Shown here: in pieces, positions 8,167 to 16,891 of the stretch | Layout of the letters: the number at the start of each line of letters is the position of its first letter | How positions within the stretch are numbered: position 1 is the first letter of the stretch | Assembly: GCA_035474375.1 (NCBI GenBank) | Contig: DATINJ010000034.1 | Span: forward strand, 5,574 to 69,573 | Source of the DNA: JANNPJ01 sp035474375 | Lineage (GTDB): Bacteria > Actinomycetota > Actinomycetes > Actinomycetales > Kineosporiaceae | DNA length: 64,000 nucleotides | Direction of reading: 5' to 3' | Notes under the pieces: model-generated | What the model was told of the DNA's origin: nothing | The model's input: the letters and a program-made list of their open reading frames with translations, nothing else | The model's database searches: none | Position numbers and translations under genes: made by a program

Positions 8167-8945
8167 CAACGCCCCTCGAACTGAGCCTTGCCCGGCCCTT
8201 CGGCCACGAACGACGACATTCCGATCTCTCGATCGCGGGTGGCGAACAGACCGGCGAACAGCATCCGCTCGATCTCCAGGCCGGTGGTCAGGTCGGTCTC
8301 CACCCCGCGATCAATGGCCTCCTTGGCCGCGCGCAAAGCGTAGGCCGGGCCACCGACATAACGCTCGACCCGGCGGCGAGCCGCGGCGAACACCTCGTCG
8401 GCCGGGACCACCTCGTCGACCAGGCCGATCGAGAGCGCCTCGGCGCTGCCGACGAACCGGCCGGTGTAGATCAAATCCTTGGCGCGGGCCGGGCCGATCA
8501 GCCGGGCCAGCCGCTGGGTGCCACCGGCCCCGGGAATGACGCCGAGCAGGATCTCCGGCTGGCCGAGCTTGGCGTTGTCGCCGGCGACCCGGAAGTCACA
8601 GCACAGCGCCAGCTCGCAGCCGCCACCGAGGGCGTATCCGGTGATCGCGGCGACCGTCGGCTTGGGGATCTGGGCGACGGCGGTCAGCGCCGACTGCAGG
8701 GCGGCCGAGCGATCCACCATGTCGGTGTACGACATCGCCTGCATCTGCTTGATGTCGGCGCCCGCGGCGAACACCTTCTCGCCGCCGTAGACGATCACGG
8801 CGGCGACGTCACGGCGTTCCGCGGCCTGCTCGGCCGCGGCCCGGATGCCTTCCTGCAGCTCGATGTCCAGGACGTTCATCGGTGGCCGGGCGAGCCGGAT
8901 GGTTCCGATCCCGGCCTCCACCTCGAGGCTGACGGACTCGCTCAC
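8166..8945 (-). CDS. Enoyl-CoA hydratase/isomerase family protein (crotonase)
   Basis: The 259-aa crotonase has the oxyanion-hole segment FAAGADIKQM, then GYALGGGCELALCCDFRVA (first catalytic Glu) and LGQPEILLGVIPGAGGTQRL (second catalytic Glu). Both glutamates needed for hydration of trans-2-enoyl-CoA are present, so true hydratase activity is plausible. Length and layout are ordinary for the family. The start is GTG with GGAG six bases upstream. It is translationally coupled to the methyltransferase gene that follows it on the minus strand. In mycobacteria the equivalent gene is echA17. The acyl-CoA substrate cannot be read from the sequence. Confidence 0.87.
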   Translation of the reverse strand: MSESVSLEVEAGIGTIRLARPPMNVLDIELQEGIRAAAEQAAERRDVAAVIVYGGEKVFAAGADIKQMQAMSYTDMVDRSAALQSALTAVAQIPKPTVAAITGYALGGGCELALCCDFRVAGDNAKLGQPEILLGVIPGAGGTQRLARLIGPARAKDLIYTGRFVGSAEALSIGLVDEVVPADEVFAAARRRVERYVGGPAYALRAAKEAIDRGVETDLTTGLEIERMLFAGLFATRDREIGMSSFVAEGPGKAQFEGR

Positions 8946-8997
8946 GCTGTTCTCCGATTCGCTCGCGTGGCCACCCGGGAAGCCCCCGAGTACCTGC

Positions 8998-9447
8998 TCA
9001 TTCGTTGCCTTCCAGCAACTGGGTGACGGTCTCGTGCCAGGTCCGGACGGAACCGAGCACAGCCTCCAGGGTGGCGGTCAGCAGCGGGCGCAGGTCCATC
9101 CCATCGCCCACGACCAGGTCGACGGCCACGGCCAGCCGATCGGCGTGCACGGTGACCTTGACCAGGTTCAGCGCCCCGGTGACGGCATTCGCGGCACGCA
9201 GCCGCGTCAGCTCGTCGCCGGCCAGGGAATCATCCAGCAGCCACTGGCCGAAGACCCGCATCATCGGCGGCGCGGTGTCCAGGCAGCGCACGAAGAGCAT
9301 CTGCTCCTGCATCCGGATCGCGACATCGCCGTCCTCATCGATGCTCGGTTGCATCGACTCGTCGATCAGCGCGTCGAGCACGCGGCCACGCAGCGGGTGC
9401 TCGTCCGGCGGCGGTGGGAACGACGGGAGAGCAGTCGGATCGGTCAT
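8998..9447 (-). CDS. YbjN-like (type III secretion chaperone fold) small protein
   Basis: The acidic 149-aa protein has no signal peptide. The pattern is VLDALIDESMQPSIDEDGDVAIRMQEQMLFVRCL, then MRVFGQWLLDD, LRAANAVTGALNLVKVTVHADRLAVAVDLVVG, and a C-terminal amphipathic helix. This is the alternating strand-helix pattern of YbjN domains, which are small chaperone- or regulator-like proteins common in actinobacteria. No catalytic residues are evident. It lies 52 nt upstream of the hydratase gene on the same strand and may be the first gene of that short operon. The family call rests on pattern only. Confidence 0.6.
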   Translation of the reverse strand: MTDPTALPSFPPPPDEHPLRGRVLDALIDESMQPSIDEDGDVAIRMQEQMLFVRCLDTAPPMMRVFGQWLLDDSLAGDELTRLRAANAVTGALNLVKVTVHADRLAVAVDLVVGDGMDLRPLLTATLEAVLGSVRTWHETVTQLLEGNE

Positions 9448-9522
9448 CCCCCAAACCTATCGTTCCGATTCTTGGCCTCGCCCGTCGACCGTGGGTGGGG
9501 TTGCTGAACCAGCGGAGATCCG

Positions 9523-11709
9523 ATGCGGCAGACTGCCTGGATGGTCGCGCCGTCGCATCCCCACCCGCTCGGCGTTCACCTTCGTGAAGGTGGCATCGAG
9601 GTGGCGGTGCTGGCCGCGCATGCCGATCGGGTCGAGTTCTGCCTTCTCGATCCCCGGCCGGACGGCGGCTGGGCCGAACGCCGGGTCGACTTGCCGCACC
9701 AGACACATGGCGTCTGGCATGGTTTCCTCGCCGGGATCGGTGCCGGTCAGCGCTACGGCCTGCGGGTGCACGGGGAGTGGAACCCGCGGCGCGGTCTGCG
9801 GCACAACCCGGCCAAACTGCTGCTGGATCCGTACGCTCGGGCCGTCGTCCCACCATCGGGATTGCGCCCGGAACTGTTCGGCCATCCGGTGGACGAGAAC
9901 CTGCAAGGCAATCCCCGAGTGCCGGATTCGCGGGACTCGATGCCGTACGCGGCCCATGGCATCGTTGTCCCGGACCGACCCCAGCTCTTCGACCGGCGTG
10001 ACGGTGGCTCGACCCGGCCCCGGACGCCGTGGGCGGACACCGTGATCTACGAGGCACACCTGCGCGGGCTCACTCGCCGGCTGCCGGACCTGCCCGAACA
10101 CCTGCGCGGAACCTATGCCGGCCTCGGTCACCCGGTGACCATCGAGTATCTGACCGGCCTCGGGATCACCGCCGTCGAGCTGCTGCCGGTACATGCCTCG
10201 GTTCCGGAGACACACCTGGCTCGGCGCGGGCTGTCGAACTACTGGGGGTACAGCACCCTGGGCTTCTTCGCCCCGCACCTGCCCTATGCGGCCGCCGACG
10301 ACGCGGCCGACGCCGTCACCGAGTTCCATGCCATGGTCCAGGCACTGCATGCGGCCGGCTTGGAAGTACTGCTGGACGTGGTCTACAACCACACCGCCGA
10401 GAGCGGGACGTCCGGACCGATGCTGTCGTTCCGCGGGCTGGACGCCGCCACCTACTACCGGCTGGACAACGACGGGCGCGACATCGACTTCACCGGCTGC
10501 GGTAACAGCCTGGACGCCACCCATTTCCGGGTGGTGCAGCTGGTTCTGGACTCGCTCCGGTACTGGGTCGAGGCGATGGACGTCGATGGCTTCCGCTTTG
10601 ATCTTGCCCCCACCCTGGCCCGGGGCCGCAACGAGTTCCACCCCGATCACCCGATGCTGGTCGCGATGCGCGCCGATCCGGTGCTGGCCGGTGTCAAACT
10701 GATCGCCGAGCCATGGGACGTCGGCCCGGACGGCTGGCGAACCGGCCAGTTCCCGGCGCCCTTCAGCGAGTGGAACGACCGGTTCCGGGACGACGTGCGG
10801 GACTTCTGGCTCTCCGGTGCGGCTCGCGCGGCCGCCGGTGAGACTTCCGGCGGGCTGCGCGACCTGGGCACCCGGATCGCCGGCTCGGTGGACACCTTCG
10901 CCGTCGACCGCGGCCCGCTGGCCTCGATCAATTTCGTCACCGCGCACGACGGTTTCACGCTCGCCGACCTGACCGCCTACAACTCCAAGCACAACCTGGA
11001 CAACGGCGAGGACAACCGGGACGGCACGGACAACAACCGGAGCTGGAATCACGGGCCGGAGGGCCCGACGAACGACGCGGGGATCCTGGCCGGACGACGG
11101 CGGACGATCCGCAACCTGCTCGGCACCCTGCTGTTCTCTGCCGGGGTGCCGATGCTGGTGGCCGGTGACGAATTCGGCCGCAGCCAGCGTGGAAACAACA
11201 ACCCGTACAGCCAGGACAACGAAATCTCTTGGCTGGATTGGCAATTGCAGCCCTGGCAGGAAGATCTGCTGGCCACCACCCGCTACCTGATCTCGCTGCG
11301 CCGGCGTTTTCCCGCACTCGGTTCGGACCGGTTCTTCGCCGGACGCCCGCCGGAAGGGCTGATCGGCGGGATCAAGGACCTCACCTGGTTCGCGCCGGAC
11401 GGTACCGAGATGACGCCGCGGCACTGGGAGGACGGCGGATTGCGGATGCTCCAGGTGCTGTTCGCCGATCCGGCGCTCGGCACTGCCGCGCCGCCGGACC
11501 CGGACGGGAGCGGCTCGCTGCTGATGGTGATCGCCGGTGCTGCCTACCGGGCGGACATCGTGCTGCCGATCGCACCGTCGATCACCGGGTACGAGTTGCT
11601 CTGGAACAGCTCCGAATCCCGGCCGCCCGCGAAACGGCAGCGCCTGCTCGCCCCCCGCAGCCGGGTCTCACTCCCGCCAGATTCGCTGCACTTGTACCGC
11701 GCCCTCTGA
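9523..11709 (+). CDS. glgX: Glycogen debranching enzyme GlgX (GH13 isoamylase type)
   Basis: The 728-aa enzyme has an N-terminal CBM48-like beta domain (HPHPLGVHLREGGIEVAVLA) and a GH13 barrel. Region I is DVVYNHTAE, region II MDVDGFRFDLAPTL with nucleophile Asp360, region III KLIAEPWDVG with acid Glu396, and region IV FVTAHDGFTL. GlgX hydrolyses alpha-1,6 branches of glycogen after phosphorylase trimming, so it would act with the GlgP encoded at 46047. Length is normal for the family. An in-frame ATG six codons later is an alternative start. It is divergent from the YbjN-like gene and stands alone; the treY/treZ genes often seen with this family are not present. Confidence 0.9.
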   Translation: MRQTAWMVAPSHPHPLGVHLREGGIEVAVLAAHADRVEFCLLDPRPDGGWAERRVDLPHQTHGVWHGFLAGIGAGQRYGLRVHGEWNPRRGLRHNPAKLLLDPYARAVVPPSGLRPELFGHPVDENLQGNPRVPDSRDSMPYAAHGIVVPDRPQLFDRRDGGSTRPRTPWADTVIYEAHLRGLTRRLPDLPEHLRGTYAGLGHPVTIEYLTGLGITAVELLPVHASVPETHLARRGLSNYWGYSTLGFFAPHLPYAAADDAADAVTEFHAMVQALHAAGLEVLLDVVYNHTAESGTSGPMLSFRGLDAATYYRLDNDGRDIDFTGCGNSLDATHFRVVQLVLDSLRYWVEAMDVDGFRFDLAPTLARGRNEFHPDHPMLVAMRADPVLAGVKLIAEPWDVGPDGWRTGQFPAPFSEWNDRFRDDVRDFWLSGAARAAAGETSGGLRDLGTRIAGSVDTFAVDRGPLASINFVTAHDGFTLADLTAYNSKHNLDNGEDNRDGTDNNRSWNHGPEGPTNDAGILAGRRRTIRNLLGTLLFSAGVPMLVAGDEFGRSQRGNNNPYSQDNEISWLDWQLQPWQEDLLATTRYLISLRRRFPALGSDRFFAGRPPEGLIGGIKDLTWFAPDGTEMTPRHWEDGGLRMLQVLFADPALGTAAPPDPDGSGSLLMVIAGAAYRADIVLPIAPSITGYELLWNSSESRPPAKRQRLLAPRSRVSLPPDSLHLYRAL

Positions 11710-11765
11710 GGCTCGCCAATGGTCCCCCGTGATCATGCCACTCCCCCTCGGCACGCCCCATGGAA

Positions 11766-11843
11766 CGCCGTAGGACTCGGCCGAACCTCCGACGATGGCC
11801 CAATCGGCGCCTGATCCGGACTTCCGCCGAGTCCTGCGGCGGC
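11766..11843. repeat. ~78-bp imperfect palindromic element, copy A
   Basis: Left arm TAGGACTCGGCCGAAC and right arm TTCCGCCGAGTCCTGCGGCG form a stem of about 20 bp around a loop containing ATGGCCCAATCGG. A second, better-conserved copy is at 59235-59313. It lies 57 bases past the glgX stop, so it could also end that transcript. Confidence 0.7.
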
Positions 11844-11963
11844 CTCCCCGGCGCCGGCCCTATTCGGCACCGGTTCGGATGGTGAATTCGGCCGGCTTAA
11901 CCCCGACAAAAGGTGCAGATCAGCGTGAACACCACGTACTCAGTTCCGGGCTAGCCTTTGACC

Positions 11964-12530
11964 ATGGCCCTACCCGTGATCCTGCCCGGTGGGGCAGTTC
12001 TTCGCGCCCAGGAAATCGGTGACGCACCGGCTCTGCTCGACGCGTACCTGCGTAACCGAGAGCATCTGCAGCGCTACGACCCGCTCCGGCCGGAGGCCTT
12101 CTGGACGCTGGACGGCCAGCAGCGGCGCCTGGAGTCTCTCCTGCAACAGCAGCAGGCGGGCGCCGTGCTGGGCACCGCGATAGTGCGGGACGGCGAGATC
12201 CTCGGGACCGCGATGCTGAACACCATCGTCCGGGGCGCGGCGTGCACCGCGAGCCTGGGTTACTGGGTGGCCGCCGACGCGTTGCGGCAGGGCCTGGCCA
12301 GCGCCACCGTCGCCGCCCTCTGCAAGCTCGCCGACCAGGAACTCGATCTGCACCGGCTTTCCGCCAGCACCATGCCGTCGAACGTGGCATCGCAGGGGGT
12401 ACTGGCGAAGAACGGCTTCGAGAAGTTCGGGTTCGCCCCGCGCTACCTGCACATCAACGGGGCCTGGTCGGACGCCATCCTCTTCCAACGCATCCTCAAC
12501 GATCGGCCGGCCGCCCTGCCGCGCTGCTGA
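11964..12530 (+). CDS. GNAT family N-acetyltransferase (RimJ/RimL type)
   Basis: The 188-aa protein follows the RimJ/RimL pattern: VLRAQEIGDAPALLDAYLRN at the start, then GTAMLNTIVRGAACTASLGYWVAADALRQGLASATVAAL, where the RQGLAS turn corresponds to the acetyl-CoA pyrophosphate loop. LHRLSASTMPSNVASQGVLAKNGFEKFG, the classic N-S-xx-V-x-x-K-x-G-F ending, follows. Such enzymes acetylate N-terminal or small-molecule amines using acetyl-CoA. The ATG at 11964 is chosen; a TTG two codons upstream is possible. It is a single-gene unit with no informative partner. Confidence 0.82.
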   Translation: MALPVILPGGAVLRAQEIGDAPALLDAYLRNREHLQRYDPLRPEAFWTLDGQQRRLESLLQQQQAGAVLGTAIVRDGEILGTAMLNTIVRGAACTASLGYWVAADALRQGLASATVAALCKLADQELDLHRLSASTMPSNVASQGVLAKNGFEKFGFAPRYLHINGAWSDAILFQRILNDRPAALPRC

Positions 12531-12630
12531 CCGGCGTCCGATTCCGCTCAGCAACAGCTGCGATCGACATCGACGCATCGGGACCGCATGCTGGGAGCCG
12601 AGGTGGCCCACAGGCCTCGGAGGAGGCCCG

Positions 12631-13962
12631 ATGACCAGCATCGCTCGAACCGCCGTCGCCGAGGACCCGGAGCCGGTGAATAAGCCGCCGCTTCTGGGCC
12701 GCGGGATGTTCTTCCTCTTCCTGGCGCTGATCAGCTGTTTCACCGCCTGGGGCGTGGCTCAGGACCTGACCACCCCGATGGTGGCGGGCTTCAAGCGGAT
12801 CTTCGACATGAGCACCTTCCAGGCGTCGCTGGTGCAGCTGGCCTACTTCGGCGCGTACTTCCTGCTGGCGCTGCCGGCCGCCTTCATCAACCAGCGCTTC
12901 GGTTACAAGGCCGGCGTCCTGACCGGTCTCGGTCTGGCGGCGATCGGCGCGTTCGCCTTCTACCCGGCGAGCAAGATCATGACCTACGAGGCGTTCCTGG
13001 TGGCCTTGTTCGCGATGGCGGCCGGCTGCTCGATCCTGGAGACGTCCGCGAACCCGTACGTGATGTCGCTCGGACCGGAGGAGACGGCCACCCGCCGGCT
13101 GAACCTCGCCCAGTCGTTCAATCCCCTGGGCACCATCATCGGCGTGGTCCTCGCCTCCACCTTGATCCTGCCCAAGCTCTCAGATCCGGTGGACATTGCC
13201 TCCTTGACCCCGAGCGAGCTGCACACGATCCGGGCCGGTGAGCTGGGCGCGGTGATGGGCCCGTACCTCGGTCTGGCCTGCGTGCTGATCCTGATCGCCA
13301 CCGTGATCGCCATCCAGAAGGCGCCACCGATCATCGAGGAGTTCCCCGATGCCGGCCCGTTGGAGGGTGGCACCGGCGAGCTGTTCCGGGTGCTCTGGCG
13401 CAACCGGCGCTATCGCTTCGGCGTCGTCGCCCAGTTCTCCAACGTCGCGGCACAGGTGTGCACCTGGACCTTCATGATCCTTTACGTGCAGCAGGCGCTC
13501 GGTGGCAGCCTGGAACGCGGGGGCTTCTACCTGACCATCAGCTTGGTGGTCTTCCTCGTGTCGCGGTTCGTGATGACCTGGGTGATCGGCCGGATCCGGG
13601 CGACGAAGGTGCTCGCCGCTCTCGCCTTCCTCGCGGTACTGCTCTGCGGATTCGCGATGTCCAGCCCGAATCGCGCCGGAGTCATCGCCGTGGTCGCGCT
13701 GTCTTTCTGCCTGTCCCTGATGTTCCCGACGATCTACGGCGTCGCCCTCAAGGGTCTCGGCCCGGCGACCAAGTTCGGCGCCGCCGGCCTGGTGATGGCG
13801 ATCGTGGGTGGCGCGATCATGCCGCTGGTGCAGGGCGTCCTCGTGGACGCAACCAGCCCGGCGATCTCCTTCATCGTCCCCGCCGTCTGCTTCGCCGTCG
13901 TCGGGCTCTACGCCCTCTACGACTTGCGGGCCGAACCGAACGCCACCGGGAGCCAGCCATGA
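12631..13962 (+). CDS. MFS sugar transporter of the FHS/FucP (L-fucose permease) family
   Basis: The 443-aa protein has about 12 hydrophobic helices. The FHS family is recognisable from FxxWGVAQDLTTPMVAGFKRIFDMSTFQASLVQLAYFG in helices 1-2 and from EtSANPYVMSLGPEETATRRLNLAQSFNPLGTIIG, close to the ETAANPY...Q-x-FN-x-xG signature of FucP. FucP-type carriers are proton symporters of monosaccharides in the cytoplasmic membrane. The start is ATG 12631, with GAGG upstream. Its stop overlaps the start of an extracytoplasmic sugar-binding lipoprotein (ATGA). That is unusual, since such lipoproteins normally serve ABC transporters and no ABC permease is nearby. The sugar is not identifiable by eye. 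Confidence 0.87.
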   Translation: MTSIARTAVAEDPEPVNKPPLLGRGMFFLFLALISCFTAWGVAQDLTTPMVAGFKRIFDMSTFQASLVQLAYFGAYFLLALPAAFINQRFGYKAGVLTGLGLAAIGAFAFYPASKIMTYEAFLVALFAMAAGCSILETSANPYVMSLGPEETATRRLNLAQSFNPLGTIIGVVLASTLILPKLSDPVDIASLTPSELHTIRAGELGAVMGPYLGLACVLILIATVIAIQKAPPIIEEFPDAGPLEGGTGELFRVLWRNRRYRFGVVAQFSNVAAQVCTWTFMILYVQQALGGSLERGGFYLTISLVVFLVSRFVMTWVIGRIRATKVLAALAFLAVLLCGFAMSSPNRAGVIAVVALSFCLSLMFPTIYGVALKGLGPATKFGAAGLVMAIVGGAIMPLVQGVLVDATSPAISFIVPAVCFAVVGLYALYDLRAEPNATGSQP

Positions 13963-15308
13963 CCGGCCGGCCCGGCGCGACCCGAGCGACCCGGCCGACC
14001 CGAACGACCCGGCCGACCCGAACGACCCGGCTGACCTGGGCGGTCTCGGTGGCGGTGATCCTCGCGGTGGCGGTCAGTGCCTGCGGCGGTCAGACTCCGA
14101 CGAGCGCCACGAAGAGTACCGATCGGCTGGAGGTCGTGTCCTGGTGGACCTCGGGATCCGAGGCAGCCGCGCTCGGCACTCTGTTCACCGCGTTCGGCCA
14201 GGCCGACCCGAACGTCGTCCCGATCAATGGTGCGGTCGCCGGAGGCGCCGGGTCCAAGGCGATCGTGGCGCTGGCGAAGCGGCTGCAGAAGGGTGACCCA
14301 CCGGACGTCTGGCAGACGTTCGCCGGCAAGTCCGTGCAGGGGTACGCCGAGCGCGGCTCGATCCGGGATCTCACCTCCGTCTTCACCGCGGGTGAGCTGC
14401 GGACGACGATGCAGCCGACAATCCTGCGGTCCCTCCTGCGCGACGGCAAACCGTACGGGGTGCCGACGGGTGCGCACCGCAGCAACGTGCTCTGGTTCAA
14501 CCGGGACGTACTGCGCAAGGCCGGTGTCACACCGCCGTCCGGAAACTACTCGCTGACCGCCTTCCTCGATGACCTGAAGAAGGTCAAGGCCGCCGGTGCG
14601 GTACCGCTCTGCCTGGGTGGCGCGGATCCGTTCACCACCGTCGAACTCTTCGAGAACACCCTGCTGAGCACGATCGGGATCGATGGCTGGCAGGCCATGG
14701 CCGACGACAAGCTGGACTGGCGCGGCCGGCGGATCACTACCGCCTTGACCCGCTTCGGTGATCTGCTCAGCTATACCGACCCCGGTGCCCACGCTCTGAC
14801 CTGGGACCAGGCGACAAAGAAGCTGGCCACCGGCGGCTGTGCGTTCGAGTCCATGAACGACTCGGCCTACGGGGAGTTGCTCGCCGCCGGTGCGCGCGAG
14901 GGCGCAGCCTTCGGCGCCACCGCCTTCCCCGGCACCGAGAGCAGCTTCCTCGCGGTGGTCGATGTCTTCGTCGCCGCAACGGCGGCCCAGAACGCCAAGA
15001 ACGCGCTCGCCTTCCTGGGCGGCATCAACCAGCCGGCGACCCAACTCGCCTTCAGCCGGGCCAAGGGATCGGTTCCGGTGGTCCGAAACGTGAACGTCTC
15101 GGCGCTACCGACCTACCAGCGCGACTCCTCGAAGAGCCTGTGGACCCTGCCGGTGCTGCTGTCCGTCGCCCACGGCGAAGCCATGAGTCCACGGTTCCAA
15201 GAGGGCTTCTACAACGCGGTCGCGACCTACATCCGCACTCGCAACCCGGATGCGTTCGTGGACGATCTGGAGAACGCCGTCTCAAAGGACAAGATCCCGC
15301 CACGCTGA
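13959..15308 (+). CDS. Extracellular sugar-binding lipoprotein (ABC-type solute-binding protein), orphan
   Basis: The 449-aa protein has a lipoprotein signal: hydrophobic WAVSVAVILAVAVSACGG with the lipobox VSA-C. The long n-region carries an odd TRPTRT tandem repeat (18-nt DNA units at 13995-14030). The mature part looks like a family 1 solute-binding protein: LEVVSWWTSGSEAAALGTLFTAF, GDPPDVWQTFAGKSVQGYAERGSIRDL, PYGVPTGAHRSNVLWFNRDVLRKAGV and WDQATKKLATGGCAFESMNDS. It should bind a mono- or oligosaccharide at the cell surface. It overlaps the upstream FucP-like MFS gene by 4 nt and has no permease or ATPase partner in the window. Confidence 0.85.
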   Translation: MTGRPGATRATRPTRTTRPTRTTRLTWAVSVAVILAVAVSACGGQTPTSATKSTDRLEVVSWWTSGSEAAALGTLFTAFGQADPNVVPINGAVAGGAGSKAIVALAKRLQKGDPPDVWQTFAGKSVQGYAERGSIRDLTSVFTAGELRTTMQPTILRSLLRDGKPYGVPTGAHRSNVLWFNRDVLRKAGVTPPSGNYSLTAFLDDLKKVKAAGAVPLCLGGADPFTTVELFENTLLSTIGIDGWQAMADDKLDWRGRRITTALTRFGDLLSYTDPGAHALTWDQATKKLATGGCAFESMNDSAYGELLAAGAREGAAFGATAFPGTESSFLAVVDVFVAATAAQNAKNALAFLGGINQPATQLAFSRAKGSVPVVRNVNVSALPTYQRDSSKSLWTLPVLLSVAHGEAMSPRFQEGFYNAVATYIRTRNPDAFVDDLENAVSKDKIPPR

Positions 15309-15488
15309 TCCGCGCCGATGGCCGGTTGCGATCGCCGATGCCTGAAAAGGCCGCTGGAAAAACTAAGCAAGAAATTTGCCTGATGACAAAGCCGTAACGC
15401 TTCCCCATCCGTACCAGAAGTGACCGCGAGCATTTGATCTCCGGCGCTCCTGATAAGGCTGGTCGTAGAAGCCCGTGGAAAGGTGACG

Positions 15489-15905
15489 ATGTCCAACAGA
15501 CGAACGACCGCACACTGGCAGGCCGATCTGGCCCTGGCCCAACTCACTTCCCGCACCGGCCCGGCTACCCCGCCACCAAGTCCGCTGGCGGTCGAAGACG
15601 TGACGGCGCACCTGCGTAAATGCGGGGTGGTCGTTCTTCATGCCGCACAGATGCCGACTCCTCGGGACGGTCGGCAAGTCGTTGTCGTGTTCCTGGACGG
15701 CGATCTCGACCAGGTCGATGTGGCTCGCCAATCCGCAAAGCGCCTACCGGGCGTCCTTGATGTGATGTTCTCCGGCTACAACCAGGCGGTGATGTATGTG
15801 ATCGCCAGCCCGGCCTATTCGGACTATCCGGCAACCGCACCGCATCCGCATCCCGGAGCGCCGATGAACTCGGCGCTGCGCAAACGGCCAGGAAGAGGCA
15901 TCTAA
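15489..15905 (+). CDS. Conserved hypothetical protein
   Basis: I do not recognise this 138-aa protein. The ATG at 15489 is preferred because AAAGG lies six bases before it; an in-frame GTG at 15483 falls inside that site. The core has alternating strands and helices: VTAHLRKCGVVVLHAA, GRQVVVVFLDGDLDQVDVARQSAKRLPGVLDVMFSGYNQAVMYVIASP. This resembles a small alpha/beta ferredoxin-like fold. The ends are proline-rich. There is no signal peptide or membrane helix. It stands alone, 180 bases after the sugar-binding lipoprotein gene. Confidence 0.55.
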   Translation: MSNRRTTAHWQADLALAQLTSRTGPATPPPSPLAVEDVTAHLRKCGVVVLHAAQMPTPRDGRQVVVVFLDGDLDQVDVARQSAKRLPGVLDVMFSGYNQAVMYVIASPAYSDYPATAPHPHPGAPMNSALRKRPGRGI

Positions 15906-15962
15906 CCCTTTTCCTGTCTCCGCAACTCAAGCCGAACTTAAGCCTGCGCCTATCCTGGCCTA

Positions 15963-16367
15963 ATGCGGATTGACCTTGTTGCTCTCGTCGTCGATGACTA
16001 CGACCAAGCCATCGAGTTCTTTGTCGATGTGCTCGGCTTCGACCTCGCGGAGGATTCGCCTGCCCTGACGAATGACGGGCGCCCGAAGCGATGGGTCGTC
16101 GTCCGGCCACCCGGGGCCCAGACCGGCCTGCTGCTCGCCCGCGCCGACGGCGAGGAGCAAACTCCGGTGATCGGAAACCAGGTGGCCGGGCGAGTCGGGT
16201 TCTTTCTCCGGGTCGACGACTTCGCCGCCGCCTACCAGCGGATGACCGATCGTGGCGTCAAGTTCGTGACCAGCCCACGGGCCGAGGCATATGGTCAGGT
16301 TGTCGTGTTCCTCGACATTGCTGGCAATCGCTGGGATTTGCTCGGCCCGGCTGAAGGGGTTGTGTAA
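15963..16367 (+). CDS. VOC superfamily (glyoxalase/bleomycin resistance-like) protein
   Basis: The 134-aa protein is one complete vicinal-oxygen-chelate unit pair: MRIDLVALVVDDYDQAIEFFVDVLGFDLAED at the start, RWVVVRPPGAQTGLLLARA, then VGFFLRVDDFAAAYQRMTDRGVKFVTSPRAEAYGQVVVFLDIAGNRWDLLGPAE. The final D-x-x-GNRWDL is the usual VOC ending. Members include glyoxalase I, dioxygenases and drug-binding proteins, and sequence alone does not separate them. The stop overlaps the next start by one base (TAATG), so it forms a two-gene unit with a deazaflavin-dependent oxidoreductase. Confidence 0.82.
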   Translation: MRIDLVALVVDDYDQAIEFFVDVLGFDLAEDSPALTNDGRPKRWVVVRPPGAQTGLLLARADGEEQTPVIGNQVAGRVGFFLRVDDFAAAYQRMTDRGVKFVTSPRAEAYGQVVVFLDIAGNRWDLLGPAEGVV

Positions 16368-16825
16368 TGCCAATTCAGAAGCTGCCCTCAGGCACCCGCG
16401 GCGGAGGCACCCCGCCGCGCATCGTCGCCAAGACCATCATGCCGCTGATGACGTGGATCCATCGTCGCAGTGGGGACAAGTTCAGCGGGATGAACCTGCT
16501 GTACCTGAGCACCCTCGGAGCCCGCTCCGGGCAACGTCGAACCCACCCGGTGGCCCGATTCGACGACGGTGACAACTGGATCATCGTGGCCTCGGCTGGC
16601 GGGGCCGTCACGCATCCCGCCTGGTATCACAACATCGTGGCGCATCCCGATGACGTCTGGGCGGAGGTCGGCGGCACCAAGCATCAGGTTCAGGTCGAGC
16701 AGCTGGAAGGCGAAGCGCGGGACCGAGCCTGGGAACTGGTCACCGACAAGGCGCCTCGCTTCAAGGATTACCTGACCAAGACCGACCGTCAGCTGCCGGT
16801 GCTCCGGCTCACCCCGCTGCCCTGA
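16367..16825 (+). CDS. Deazaflavin (F420)-dependent nitroreductase family protein (Ddn-like)
   Basis: The 152-aa protein has the compact split beta-barrel pattern of the Ddn/FDOR-A family: NLLYLSTLGARSGQRRTHPVARFDDGDNWIIVASAGGAVTHPAWYHNIVAHPDDVWAEVGG, then a helical tail with PRFKDYLTKTDRQLPVLRLTP. The LxTxGrkSGxxR...PxxyxxdG and G...P.W..Nl.a.P motifs bind F420. These enzymes reduce quinones, nitro compounds or other activated alkenes with F420H2. It is coupled to the VOC gene. Together with the LLM enzyme at 38934 it suggests that the organism makes F420. Confidence 0.85.
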   Translation: MPIQKLPSGTRGGGTPPRIVAKTIMPLMTWIHRRSGDKFSGMNLLYLSTLGARSGQRRTHPVARFDDGDNWIIVASAGGAVTHPAWYHNIVAHPDDVWAEVGGTKHQVQVEQLEGEARDRAWELVTDKAPRFKDYLTKTDRQLPVLRLTPLP

Positions 16826-16891
16826 GGTTTCACTTGTCTCCACCCTGGAGCGGCGTCTCATCGAGCCAGACCGACGGAGAAAGCGAGACCA

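Noticed and set aside
15309..15488. Riboswitch before the 15489 hypothetical gene
   Set aside because: The region is relatively A-rich, but no known aptamer core or strong hairpin could be seen.
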